Part shown: piece after piece, positions 8,244 to 15,099 of the stretch
Numbering within the stretch: the first letter of the stretch is position 1
Layout: each line of letters opens with the position of its first letter
Assembly: GCA_003131635.1 (NCBI GenBank)
Contig: PKVZ01000266.1
Location: 1 to 32,589, forward strand
From: Acidobacteriaceae bacterium
GTDB taxonomy: Bacteria > Acidobacteriota > Terriglobia > Terriglobales > Acidobacteriaceae
DNA: 32,589 bases
Reading direction: 5' to 3'
Notes under the pieces: generated by a model
The model's database searches: none
What the model was told of the DNA's origin: nothing
What the model saw: only the letters and a program-made list of their open reading frames with translations
Program-made: the position numbers and the translations under genes

Positions 8244-10040
8244 ATGAGCACCATCACTGCGCCGACGAAAGACGTTCCCAGCAAATCGAGGAATTTGGTT
8301 GAAATGAATTGGGACCCGATCACGCGCATCGTCGGCAGCCTGGGGATCTTCACCAAGATTGACTTCGACGCCAGGAAAGTTGCCGAGTGTCACAGTACGT
8401 CTTCCATCTTTCGCGGATACAGCATTTTCATGAAAGGCAAAGACCCGCGCGATGCCCACTTCATCACCAGCCGCATCTGCGGTATCTGTGGCGACAACCA
8501 TGCCACTTGCGCGACCTACGCGCAAAACATGGCATTCGGAGTAAGGCCACCCGACATCGCGGAATGGATCGTCAATCTCGGCGAAGCCGCCGAGTACATG
8601 TTCGATCACAACATTTTCCAGGACAACCTGGTGGGTGTTGATTTCTGCGAGCAGATGGTGAAAGAAACTAACCCGAAAGTTTTGGCCAAGGCCGAATCCA
8701 CTCCGGCCCCGCACTCGAATGAACACGGCTTCCGCACCATCGCAGATATTATGCGGGCGCTCAATCCCTTCACCGGATCTTTTTACCTTGAAGCTCTGCA
8801 GATGAGCCGCATGACCCGCGAGATGTTCTGCCTCATGGAAGGCCGCCACGTGCATCCTTCCACGCTTTATCCCGGCGGAGTCGGAACCGTACCCACCGTG
8901 CAACTTTTCACCGATTACATCGTCCGCCTGATGAAGTACGTCGAGTTCATGAAGAAGGTTCTCCCGCTGCACGACGACTTATTCGACTTCTTCTACGACG
9001 CATTGCCGGGATACGAAGAAGTTGGCCGCCGCCGCATTCTGCTGGGCTGCTGGGGTTCGTTTCAGAATCCCAAGGTTTGTGACTACAAGTACGAACACAT
9101 GACGGAATGGGGACGCGCTATGTACGTCACCCCCGGCGTAGTCGTCGACGGCAAGTTGCTCACAACTGACTTAGTCGACATCAACTTGAATATGCGGATT
9201 TTGCTGGGCAGTTCGTATTACGACGATTGGAAAAACTCGGAAACTTTTGTGAAAACCGATCCTCTCGGCAATCCGGTCGACAAGAACCATCCCTGGAACC
9301 AAACCACAATCCCTCGGCCGCAGAAGCGCGATTTCAACGGCAAGTACACATGGGTAATGTCGCCACGCTGGCTGGATAAACGCACCGGCGATCACCTGGC
9401 TCTCGATACCGGCGGCGGGCCGATTGCTCGGTTGTGGGCAACGGCCCTCGCCGGAATCGTCGACATCGGCTACATCAAAGCCACCGGCAACAGCGTGAAG
9501 ATTTATCTGCCGAAAACCATGTCGAAGCCCGAGGTCGAGTTCGAGTGGAAGATTCCGAAGTGGAGCAATGCCATCGAGCGCGACCGCGCACGAACTTACT
9601 TCCAGGCCTACGCTGCTGGGTGCGCGCTTTACTTCGCGGAGCGAGCGATGGAAGAGCTTCACGCCGGCAAGACCAAGACCTGGTCTGATTTCAAAGTGCC
9701 GGAAGAGGCCATCGGCTGTGGCTTTCACGAAGCAGTCAGAGGCGTTCTTTCTCATCATGTGGTGATCCGCAAAGGCAAGATCGCCAATTATCATCCGTAT
9801 CCTCCGACACCATGGAATGCCAATCCGCGGGATATTTACGGCACGCCCGGTCCGTATGAAGATGCGGTGCAGAATACTCCCATCTTCGAGGAGAACGGTC
9901 CCGATAAGTTCAAAGGTATCGACATTATGCGCGCCGTGCGTAGCTTTGATCCGTGCTTGCCCTGCGGCGTGCACATGTATCTCGGCGGTGGAAAGGTTCT
10001 CAAGACCCAACATTCGCCGATGTTTGGCGTGCAGCGTTAA
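8244..10040 (+). CDS. hhyL: Group 1h [NiFe]-hydrogenase large (catalytic) subunit
   Basis: This 598-residue subunit holds the NiFe(CN)2CO site that splits H2. The N-terminal ligand motif RICGICGDNHATC gives C79 and C82. The C-terminal motif DPCLPCGVH gives C571 and C574. After H577 there are 21 more residues, the tail normally removed by a nickel-dependent protease once nickel is inserted; such a protease gene is present at 13078. The start is ATG 8244, with AAAGGAG eight nt upstream. The same frame stays open back to 7860, inside hhyS-2, but that extension is spurious. The length and the L1/L2 forms match the actinobacterial-type (1h, formerly group 5) enzymes, which can oxidise atmospheric H2 during starvation. 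That affinity is a family property, not something the sequence proves. Confidence 0.97.
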   Translation: MSTITAPTKDVPSKSRNLVEMNWDPITRIVGSLGIFTKIDFDARKVAECHSTSSIFRGYSIFMKGKDPRDAHFITSRICGICGDNHATCATYAQNMAFGVRPPDIAEWIVNLGEAAEYMFDHNIFQDNLVGVDFCEQMVKETNPKVLAKAESTPAPHSNEHGFRTIADIMRALNPFTGSFYLEALQMSRMTREMFCLMEGRHVHPSTLYPGGVGTVPTVQLFTDYIVRLMKYVEFMKKVLPLHDDLFDFFYDALPGYEEVGRRRILLGCWGSFQNPKVCDYKYEHMTEWGRAMYVTPGVVVDGKLLTTDLVDINLNMRILLGSSYYDDWKNSETFVKTDPLGNPVDKNHPWNQTTIPRPQKRDFNGKYTWVMSPRWLDKRTGDHLALDTGGGPIARLWATALAGIVDIGYIKATGNSVKIYLPKTMSKPEVEFEWKIPKWSNAIERDRARTYFQAYAAGCALYFAERAMEELHAGKTKTWSDFKVPEEAIGCGFHEAVRGVLSHHVVIRKGKIANYHPYPPTPWNANPRDIYGTPGPYEDAVQNTPIFEENGPDKFKGIDIMRAVRSFDPCLPCGVHMYLGGGKVLKTQHSPMFGVQR

Positions 10041-10063
10041 GTGTGAAATGGGCGGGAAAGCGA

Positions 10064-10098
10064 AAGGAGTGAGGGCCGCGGAGTAGCCCTCACTCCTT
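10064..10098 (+). terminator. Long perfect hairpin between hhyL and the accessory genes
   Basis: AAGGAGTGAGGGC (10064-10076) and GCCCTCACTCCTT (10086-10098) form a perfect 13-bp stem with a 9-nt loop, 23 bp after the hhyL stop. No U-tract follows on the plus strand, so it is not a classical strong terminator. A partial terminator, or an mRNA-stabilising 3' end that raises hhySL over accessory-gene levels, fits better. Confidence 0.6.
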
Positions 10099-10150
10099 AG
10101 GGTTATCTGATAGAACGAGTATCTGATAAACCCTTGGCTCAACAAAATTT

Positions 10151-10714
10151 ATGACAGATGACAAAGATTTCCAGATAAAAGTTCAGCGTATCGGAGAGTT
10201 AGTCCGCGACTTGGAAAACATCGCGGACCCGGAGTCTCGCGCGAGCGCAAAGACGTTAGTCCAGCTCCTTCTGGATTTGCATTCCGTCGGTTTAGAGCGA
10301 GTGATGGAAATCGTCGCCAGCAGCGGCGATTCAGGGCAACGCACTATCGATGACTTGGGTCGTGATCCTCTGGTCCGCAGCATCCTGATCCTCTATGGTC
10401 TTCACCCTTTGGACATCGAGAGTCGTGTGATACAGGCTGTCGAGAAGATTCAACCCCGGGTGCGCAAGGGTGGTGGTGAATTAGAGTTAGTCAGCTTTGA
10501 AAGTAACGTAGTTCGCCTGCACCTGCAAGTTATCGGCCATGCATGTGGATCGACAGCGAAGACTCTCAAGTCCATGGTCGAGGAGGCACTCTATGAGGCT
10601 GCACCCGACATGAACGCCTTGTCGATTGAGGGCCTCGAGGAAGAGGCCGGTTCGGCGGGATTTGTGCCGCTAGGCAAGTTGGGCGGCGCGATTGCAAACG
10701 CCCCTGTGTCTTGA
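10151..10714 (+). CDS. NifU-like protein of hydrogenase clusters (no CxxC)
   Basis: A 187-residue protein. Residues about 1-95 are helical and unassigned. Residues about 95-165 resemble the NifU C-terminal scaffold domain (RKGGGELELV, then VIGHACGSTAKTLK). In true NifU/Nfu proteins the matching site is CxxC, binding a transient Fe-S cluster. Here the first Cys is Gly and only the second remains, giving GHACGST. I recall this same form in NifU-like proteins encoded beside group 1h hydrogenases, so it looks like a subfamily trait rather than damage. A role in Fe-S delivery to the small subunit is inferred from similarity and position. The Shine-Dalgarno is poor, and the start ATG 10151 was chosen because it gives the full open frame after the hairpin. 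Confidence 0.8.
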   Translation: MTDDKDFQIKVQRIGELVRDLENIADPESRASAKTLVQLLLDLHSVGLERVMEIVASSGDSGQRTIDDLGRDPLVRSILILYGLHPLDIESRVIQAVEKIQPRVRKGGGELELVSFESNVVRLHLQVIGHACGSTAKTLKSMVEEALYEAAPDMNALSIEGLEEEAGSAGFVPLGKLGGAIANAPVS

Positions 10715-10780
10715 GCGATTCGTCTTAAGTCGCAGCAATTGAACCAGCACGCAGTTAAATAAGTTGATCACAGGCAAAGA

Positions 10781-11437
10781 ATGAAAGCAGTCCAACCGGG
10801 ATACGAGAGCGCATTCGGATCGCTCCGCCAGTTCATCCGGCCGCGCAAGCGGGATGCGGAGCGCTGTGAGCTTTGCAGCGCCGAAGTCGTATCCGATCAC
10901 CCTCACCTGATTGAGCCCGGCACCCGGAAGCTGCTGTGTACCTGTAACGCCTGCGCCATTTTATTCAGTGGCATGGGGACAAAGTACAAGCGTGTGCCCC
11001 GGCGCGTTCTGGCCCTGGCGGATTTTCATCTCTCCGATGGCCAGTGGGAAAGCCTTATGGTGCCCATCAGCATGGCGTTCTTTTTTCGCAGCACACCCGA
11101 CGCGAGAGTGGTCGCATTCTATCCAAGCCCTGCCGGCGCAACAGAATCTCTGCTGCCGCTTGAAACTTGGAAGGATATCGAAGATGCAAATTCTATCCTT
11201 CTTGAAATGGAATCTGACGTCGAAGCTCTCCTGGTCAATCGCGTTGGACATGCGCGCGGATTTACCGCTCCGGAGTATTATGTGCTCCCCATCGATGAGT
11301 GTTACAAACTAGTTGGCCTGATTCGCGCCAACTGGCACGGCCTGTCCGGTGGAACCGAAGTCTGGCAGCAAATTGGCGGCTTCTTCGATGGATTAAAGCA
11401 ACGGGCCACGGTGATTAAAGAGGAAGCGAATGCCTGA
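10781..11437 (+). CDS. Hydrogenase-linked conserved protein, DUF5947-like, with zinc-ribbon motifs
   Basis: This 218-residue protein is probably soluble. Near residues 28-66 it has CELC and CTCNAC, spaced like a metal-binding ribbon. The rest is a mixed alpha/beta domain with a conserved-looking FFRSTPDARVVAFYPSPAGATES segment and a late PIDECYKLVGLIR-W segment. From memory it matches the DUF5947 family, seen in group 1h hydrogenase operons of Actinobacteriota; I cannot run the search to confirm. It overlaps the next gene by 8 bp (ATGCCTGA), which points to translational coupling. A metal-dependent assembly or electron-transfer role is possible but unproven. Confidence 0.75.
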   Translation: MKAVQPGYESAFGSLRQFIRPRKRDAERCELCSAEVVSDHPHLIEPGTRKLLCTCNACAILFSGMGTKYKRVPRRVLALADFHLSDGQWESLMVPISMAFFFRSTPDARVVAFYPSPAGATESLLPLETWKDIEDANSILLEMESDVEALLVNRVGHARGFTAPEYYVLPIDECYKLVGLIRANWHGLSGGTEVWQQIGGFFDGLKQRATVIKEEANA

Positions 11438-12080
11438 CCTCAGCTTCCAAATCGAGAAGGCAGAACCGCAGCGCTTCACCGTGGCGCCCACGCTGCTGTT
11501 CAAGCTTCGCATCACCAACGCCACACCGGATGAAACCGTACATTCGGTCGCGTTGCGCTGTCAGATTCAGCTGGAGGTGACGCGAAGGCAATATACTCCG
11601 GACGATCAAGGCCATCTTAAAGATCTTTTCGGCGAAGCGGAACGCTGGAGCCAGACTTTGAAAACCATGCTGTGGACTCATGCCAGCGTGGTCGCCCCCG
11701 CCTTTACCGACAACACTTTGGTCGACGTTCCCGTGCCCTGCACATTCGATTTCAATGTGGCGGCAACGAAATATTTTTACGGCCTGGCCGATGGCGATGT
11801 TCCGTTGAATTTTCTGTTCAGTGGAACCGTTTTCTATGCCGACGGAGAAGGAAATCTGCAGGTGGCGCCAATTCCCTGGGATAAAGAGGCGCGTTTCCGC
11901 CTTCCTGTGAAAGCCTGGCACGAAATGATGGATATCTATTATCCCAACGGCGCCTGGCTTTGTTTGCGCCGCGATGTCTTCGAACGAATTTATCAATATA
12001 AGGTCGAGCACGGAATCCCCACCTGGGAGCAAGCGTTGGAGAGCTTGCTTCCCGCGCTTGAAGAAACGGTGAAGCGATGA
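11430..12080 (+). CDS. Hydrogenase-linked conserved protein, DUF6084-like
   Basis: A 216-residue protein starting MPDLSFQIEKAEPQRF, then VAPTLLFKLRITN. It is beta-rich at the start and ends in a helical segment. There is no signal peptide, membrane segment or Cys motif. It resembles DUF6084, which accompanies DUF5947 in actinobacterial hydrogenase operons (recognised from memory). GAGGAA lies just upstream of ATG 11430. The gene overlaps its left neighbour by 8 bp and its right neighbour by 4 bp (ATGA). That tight coupling suggests the three products work together or in fixed ratio. Function is unknown. A scaffold or chaperone for the hydrogenase is only one possibility. Confidence 0.75.
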   Translation: MPDLSFQIEKAEPQRFTVAPTLLFKLRITNATPDETVHSVALRCQIQLEVTRRQYTPDDQGHLKDLFGEAERWSQTLKTMLWTHASVVAPAFTDNTLVDVPVPCTFDFNVAATKYFYGLADGDVPLNFLFSGTVFYADGEGNLQVAPIPWDKEARFRLPVKAWHEMMDIYYPNGAWLCLRRDVFERIYQYKVEHGIPTWEQALESLLPALEETVKR

Positions 12081-13081
12081 ATACCAAACTCATCGACGCC
12101 ATCGCCAAAGCCGTGCTCTACGAAGGGTACATGCTCTATCCCTACCGTCCGTCTTCGGTGAAGAATCGTCAGCGCTTCAATTTTGGTGTCCTCTATCCGC
12201 AGTCTTACAGCGAAGCGCAGACTGGCTCGGATGCCTCGACGATGCAAACGGAATGTCTGATCCAGGGCGGCTCTCCGGCGGTCGAAGCAAGAGTACGCTT
12301 CCTGAAGTTAGTAGCTCGAACCGTGCGCGACCTGGCCGATCCCGCCATGATGCCATCGGCGCCTTGGCAAGAGGCCATCGAGTTTGAAGTGACCGTGCCG
12401 GAACGCAATTTGCATGCACTGACTGCAGAACCGTTGCAGTGGAGTTTTGTTTTCCCCGCAAAAGAGGAAACGGAGTCTTTGCGCGATGAAAGCGGCGATC
12501 ATGTCGGGAGGGTCGATCGGAAACAAGAATCGGTTCACGGTAGAGTCGAAATAAGCGCGATGCGCGCAGCCGACGATCTATTCAAACTGCAGGTACGCGT
12601 GACTAACCTCACTCCCTGGGAGGGCAACGCCGATCAGACTAGCCGGGACTCAGCGCTGATGCGGTCGCTCGTCTCTGCCCACACTTTGCTGGGCGTTGCG
12701 GACGGTCAATTCGTGTCCCTGCTCGAGCCGCCGCAGGATCTGCAGACTCTCGCCGCCAGCTGCGAAAACATTGGAGCGTGGCCTGTTCTGGTCGGAACGG
12801 AAGGCGAGTGCGACACCATGCTCGCCTCACCCATCATTCTTTACGATTACCCGCAAATTGCCCCGGAGAGCCCGGGCGACTTGTTCGACGGGACGGAGAT
12901 TGATGAGATCCTCGCGCTGCGCATCATGACCATGACGGACGACGAGAAGCGCGAGATGCGAAATACCGATGTCCGCGCCCGCAGGATTCTCGAAAGAACC
13001 GAAGCTCTACCGATCGAGCACCTCGCGAAGCTTCACGGAACCCTCAGAGACTTGCGCTCATTGAAAGAGGAGATGTCATGA
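12077..13081 (+). CDS. Conserved hydrogenase-linked protein of unknown function
   Basis: This 334-residue protein has no signal peptide, transmembrane segment or recognised catalytic motif. Its N-terminus, with AVLYEGYMLYPYRPSSVKN and then FNFGVLYP, is distinctive and looks conserved in style. The segment near residues 205-275 (LVSAHTLLGVADGQFVSLLEPP, then GTEGECDTMLASPIILYDYPQIAPESPGD) includes several acidic residues. The C-terminus is charged and helical. The gene overlaps both neighbours by the 4-bp ATGA, so it is translated as part of the DUF-protease block. I believe similar proteins occur at this place in group 1h operons of other phyla, but this needs a profile search. No function is assigned. 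Confidence 0.75.
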   Translation: MNTKLIDAIAKAVLYEGYMLYPYRPSSVKNRQRFNFGVLYPQSYSEAQTGSDASTMQTECLIQGGSPAVEARVRFLKLVARTVRDLADPAMMPSAPWQEAIEFEVTVPERNLHALTAEPLQWSFVFPAKEETESLRDESGDHVGRVDRKQESVHGRVEISAMRAADDLFKLQVRVTNLTPWEGNADQTSRDSALMRSLVSAHTLLGVADGQFVSLLEPPQDLQTLAASCENIGAWPVLVGTEGECDTMLASPIILYDYPQIAPESPGDLFDGTEIDEILALRIMTMTDDEKREMRNTDVRARRILERTEALPIEHLAKLHGTLRDLRSLKEEMS

Positions 13082-13944
13082 ACGAATGGGAATGGCATCT
13101 CCTGGAAGCCAAGAAGCCGATGGACGACCTGCGTATTTCCGGCATTGGTGTGCGTCCCGGCAGCCGCGTCAAGCTTCGTCCTCGCGCGGGCGGGGATGTC
13201 ATGGACATTGCTCTTACGGGCAAGACTGCGATCATTGAGTCGATCGAGCAGGATTACGAGGGCAAGATTCATCTCGGTATCGTCGTCGATGATGATCCAG
13301 GTAGAGATATTGGCATGTTGCGCCAACCTGGCCACCGTTTTTTCTTTACTCCGGAGGAAGTTGAGCCTCTGGCTCCCGGCGACGATGACAAAACCCATGC
13401 GGTGAAACCGCCCAGCATTCTCGTCGCCGGTATCGGCAACATTTTTCTTGGCGACGACGCTTTCGGGGTCGAAGTGGCGCGCCGCTTGTCCAGTCGCGAG
13501 TTGCCGGCAACCGTTCGAGTGACCGACTTCGGTATCCGAGGCTACGACCTGGCCTACGCTTTACTTGACGGATACGACACAACCATTCTGCTGGATGCAT
13601 GTCCGCGGGGCGAACCAGCGGGCACTCTCTACGTCATTGAACCCGATCTCAGTGACCTTGGCGGTCCCGATGAGCAGCAAAGTGCGGTCGAAGCCCATAG
13701 TATGAACCCCTTGAATGTGCTGCGGCTGGCCAGTTCCATGGGTCCTTTGAAACGAGTGCTTCTTGTCGGCTGTGAACCCGGCACGCTCGGCCCGGAAGAA
13801 GGTCAGATGGGCCTGAGCGAGCCGATCGCAGCTGTCATTGATGAAGCGGTGAAATTAGTCGAATCGCTGATCAAAAAAATATTGATCGGGGATGAAGTGT
13901 TGCAGCAGGACCTGGCAGCAAGACCTGGCAGCAAAACTGAATGA
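13078..13944 (+). CDS. Hydrogenase maturation protease with extra N-terminal domain
   Basis: This 288-residue endopeptidase probably cuts the 21-residue tail from HhyL after nickel insertion. Residues about 113-270 are the HyaD/HybD/HycI-type domain: GIGNIFLGDDAFG, LLDACP and AHSMNP. D127, D173 and H207 align with the nickel-binding E16, D62 and H93 of E. coli HybD. Residues 1-100 are an additional domain (GSRVKLRPRAGGD, IESIEQDYEGKIHLGIVVDDD, PGHRFFF) absent from classical 150-170-residue proteases. It may recognise HhyL or sibling proteins. The start overlaps the previous gene by ATGA, with GGAG upstream. The last residues are affected by a 13-bp tandem duplication (separate entry). Confidence 0.92.
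   Translation: MNEWEWHLLEAKKPMDDLRISGIGVRPGSRVKLRPRAGGDVMDIALTGKTAIIESIEQDYEGKIHLGIVVDDDPGRDIGMLRQPGHRFFFTPEEVEPLAPGDDDKTHAVKPPSILVAGIGNIFLGDDAFGVEVARRLSSRELPATVRVTDFGIRGYDLAYALLDGYDTTILLDACPRGEPAGTLYVIEPDLSDLGGPDEQQSAVEAHSMNPLNVLRLASSMGPLKRVLLVGCEPGTLGPEEGQMGLSEPIAAVIDEAVKLVESLIKKILIGDEVLQQDLAARPGSKTE
13909..13934 (+). repeat. 13-bp perfect tandem duplication at the end of the protease gene
   Basis: GACCTGGCAGCAA occurs twice in a row (13909-13921 and 13922-13934). Because 13 is not a multiple of three, it shifts the reading frame of the tail: the present end is LAARPGSKTE, while one copy would give LAAKLNETN and a stop nine bp later. The catalytic domain is not touched. Confidence 0.85.
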
Positions 13945-13966
13945 GACAAATTGAAAGGAGATTGCC

Positions 13967-14179
13967 GTGGCCATGCGATCGTCTGAAGATACCAATCACT
14001 TTGGAACTGACAAGGAGACGTTGTACCTGCTCGGTGGGGCGGCCCTCATTCTGTTTGGGACTGGAATGATCCTTTCCAACCCAATCGTCCGCCGTTATCT
14101 CGGGCAAATCGGGGTGGGCAGTCTTCTAACAGCGGCGTTACCCGATTTTGACAGGTACTTAAAACTGCGGAACATGTGA
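13967..14179 (+). CDS. Small single-pass membrane protein, DUF6893-like
   Basis: A 70-residue peptide. Residues 19-37 (LYLLGGAALILFGTGMILS) form one membrane helix. The tail ends LPDFDRYLKLRNM, close to the LPD-x-x-RY-(L/I)-(K/R)-(I/L)-R ending I recall for DUF6893 peptides next to actinobacterial hydrogenases. The start is GTG 13967, with AAAGGAG six nt upstream. It follows the protease gene by 22 bp and precedes the YceI gene by 3 bp, so it is inside the operon and not an accident. A membrane tether for the otherwise soluble hydrogenase, or an assembly-site marker, is the natural guess. No interaction is shown. Confidence 0.8.
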   Translation: MAMRSSEDTNHFGTDKETLYLLGGAALILFGTGMILSNPIVRRYLGQIGVGSLLTAALPDFDRYLKLRNM

Positions 14180-14182
14180 GGG

Positions 14183-14767
14183 ATGAGACGACTAATGGGA
14201 CCATCGACGGAGACTAGCGTTCACTACGTCACTGACGCGAGAGCTAGCGAGTTCACGGTGCAAGTTTTCTCTGGAGGATTGCTGTCGGTGCTCGGGCACA
14301 GTCCCAAGATCGCTATTCGCGATTTCTCGGGCGCAGCAGAAGTCGACCCGGAGGACATCGCGCATTCCTCCCTCCAAGTCACAATCAAAGCGGATTCTTT
14401 AGCAGTCAGGGACGACATTTCCGACAAAGACCGGCATGAAATCGAGCGCGCCATGAAGCAGGATATTCTTGAGACTGCGGAATATCCGGAGATTATTTAC
14501 GAGTGCTCGAATCTGGCTGCCACCAAGGCCGGCGAAGGTCAATATTCGGTCACACTGAATGGCAATTTGACCGTGCACGGTGTAACTCACTCGCAGATTG
14601 TCACTGCGCGAGTCGCCGTCACCGAGGATTCCTTGCGCGCATTCGGAAAGTTTTCACTGCTGCAGACCGACTATGATTTGAAACTTGCATCTGTGGCCGG
14701 AGGCGCGCTGAAGGTGAAAGACGAATTAAAGTTTTCGTTCAATATCCTGGCTCGAAGGAAAGAGTAA
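14183..14767 (+). CDS. YceI-family lipid/isoprenoid-binding protein lacking a signal peptide
   Basis: This 194-residue protein is a lipocalin-like barrel of the YceI family, whose members bind polyisoprenoids including quinone-type molecules. Family marks include FSGGLLSVLGHSPKIAIRDFSG, DRHEIERAMKQDILETAEYPEI and LTVHGVTH. Most YceI proteins are exported. Here the N-terminus (MRRLMGPSTETSVHYV) has no hydrophobic segment, so the protein should stay in the cytosol with the hydrogenase. ATG 14183 sits almost on the purine-rich GAGGG. ATG 14195, four codons later and with better spacing, is a fair alternative. The position between the membrane peptide and hypC suggests a role linked to the enzyme, perhaps binding menaquinone; this is inference. 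Confidence 0.85.
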   Translation: MRRLMGPSTETSVHYVTDARASEFTVQVFSGGLLSVLGHSPKIAIRDFSGAAEVDPEDIAHSSLQVTIKADSLAVRDDISDKDRHEIERAMKQDILETAEYPEIIYECSNLAATKAGEGQYSVTLNGNLTVHGVTHSQIVTARVAVTEDSLRAFGKFSLLQTDYDLKLASVAGGALKVKDELKFSFNILARRKE

Positions 14768-14771
14768 CTCT

Positions 14772-15065
14772 ATGTGCCTCGCCATACCGGGACAAGTCAT
14801 CGAGCTTTTTCCCGACCAGCCGAATATCGCGGTGATCGATGTAGTCGGTGTCCGGCGCAAGGTTGACTTGGGACTCTTGCAGGACAACTTGCCGCTGAAG
14901 GGAGACTGGGTGCTCATCCATGTCGGCTTCGCCATGAGCAAGATCAGCGAACAAGACGCTCTTGACCAGATGCGCACGCTGAGAGCGTTGGGCGAAGCGG
15001 AAGCGGCTATGCAAGAAATTCAAGGCTACGGCCTGGAAAACACAGAGAACCCGGAAGCCTCGTGA
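14772..15065 (+). CDS. hypC: Hydrogenase maturation chaperone HypC
   Basis: HypC (97 residues) works with HypD to carry iron while the CN and CO ligands are added, then delivers it to the large subunit. The N-terminal MCLAIPG supplies the essential C2, and the VLIHVGFAMSKISE stretch is classic HypC/HybG. Length is normal for the family. It starts four bp after the YceI stop and precedes hypD by 34 bp, so hypCDE is contiguous here. There is no second hypC in the window, so this one presumably serves both small/large-subunit combinations. Confidence 0.96.
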   Translation: MCLAIPGQVIELFPDQPNIAVIDVVGVRRKVDLGLLQDNLPLKGDWVLIHVGFAMSKISEQDALDQMRTLRALGEAEAAMQEIQGYGLENTENPEAS

Positions 15066-15099
15066 AGCACCTCAAAACTAGTTTGCCAAAGGATCGAGC

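Noticed and set aside
9171-10145. Minus-strand open frame of 324 codons opposite hhyL
   Set aside because: Shadow of a firmly identified catalytic subunit gene; its translation shows no family features.
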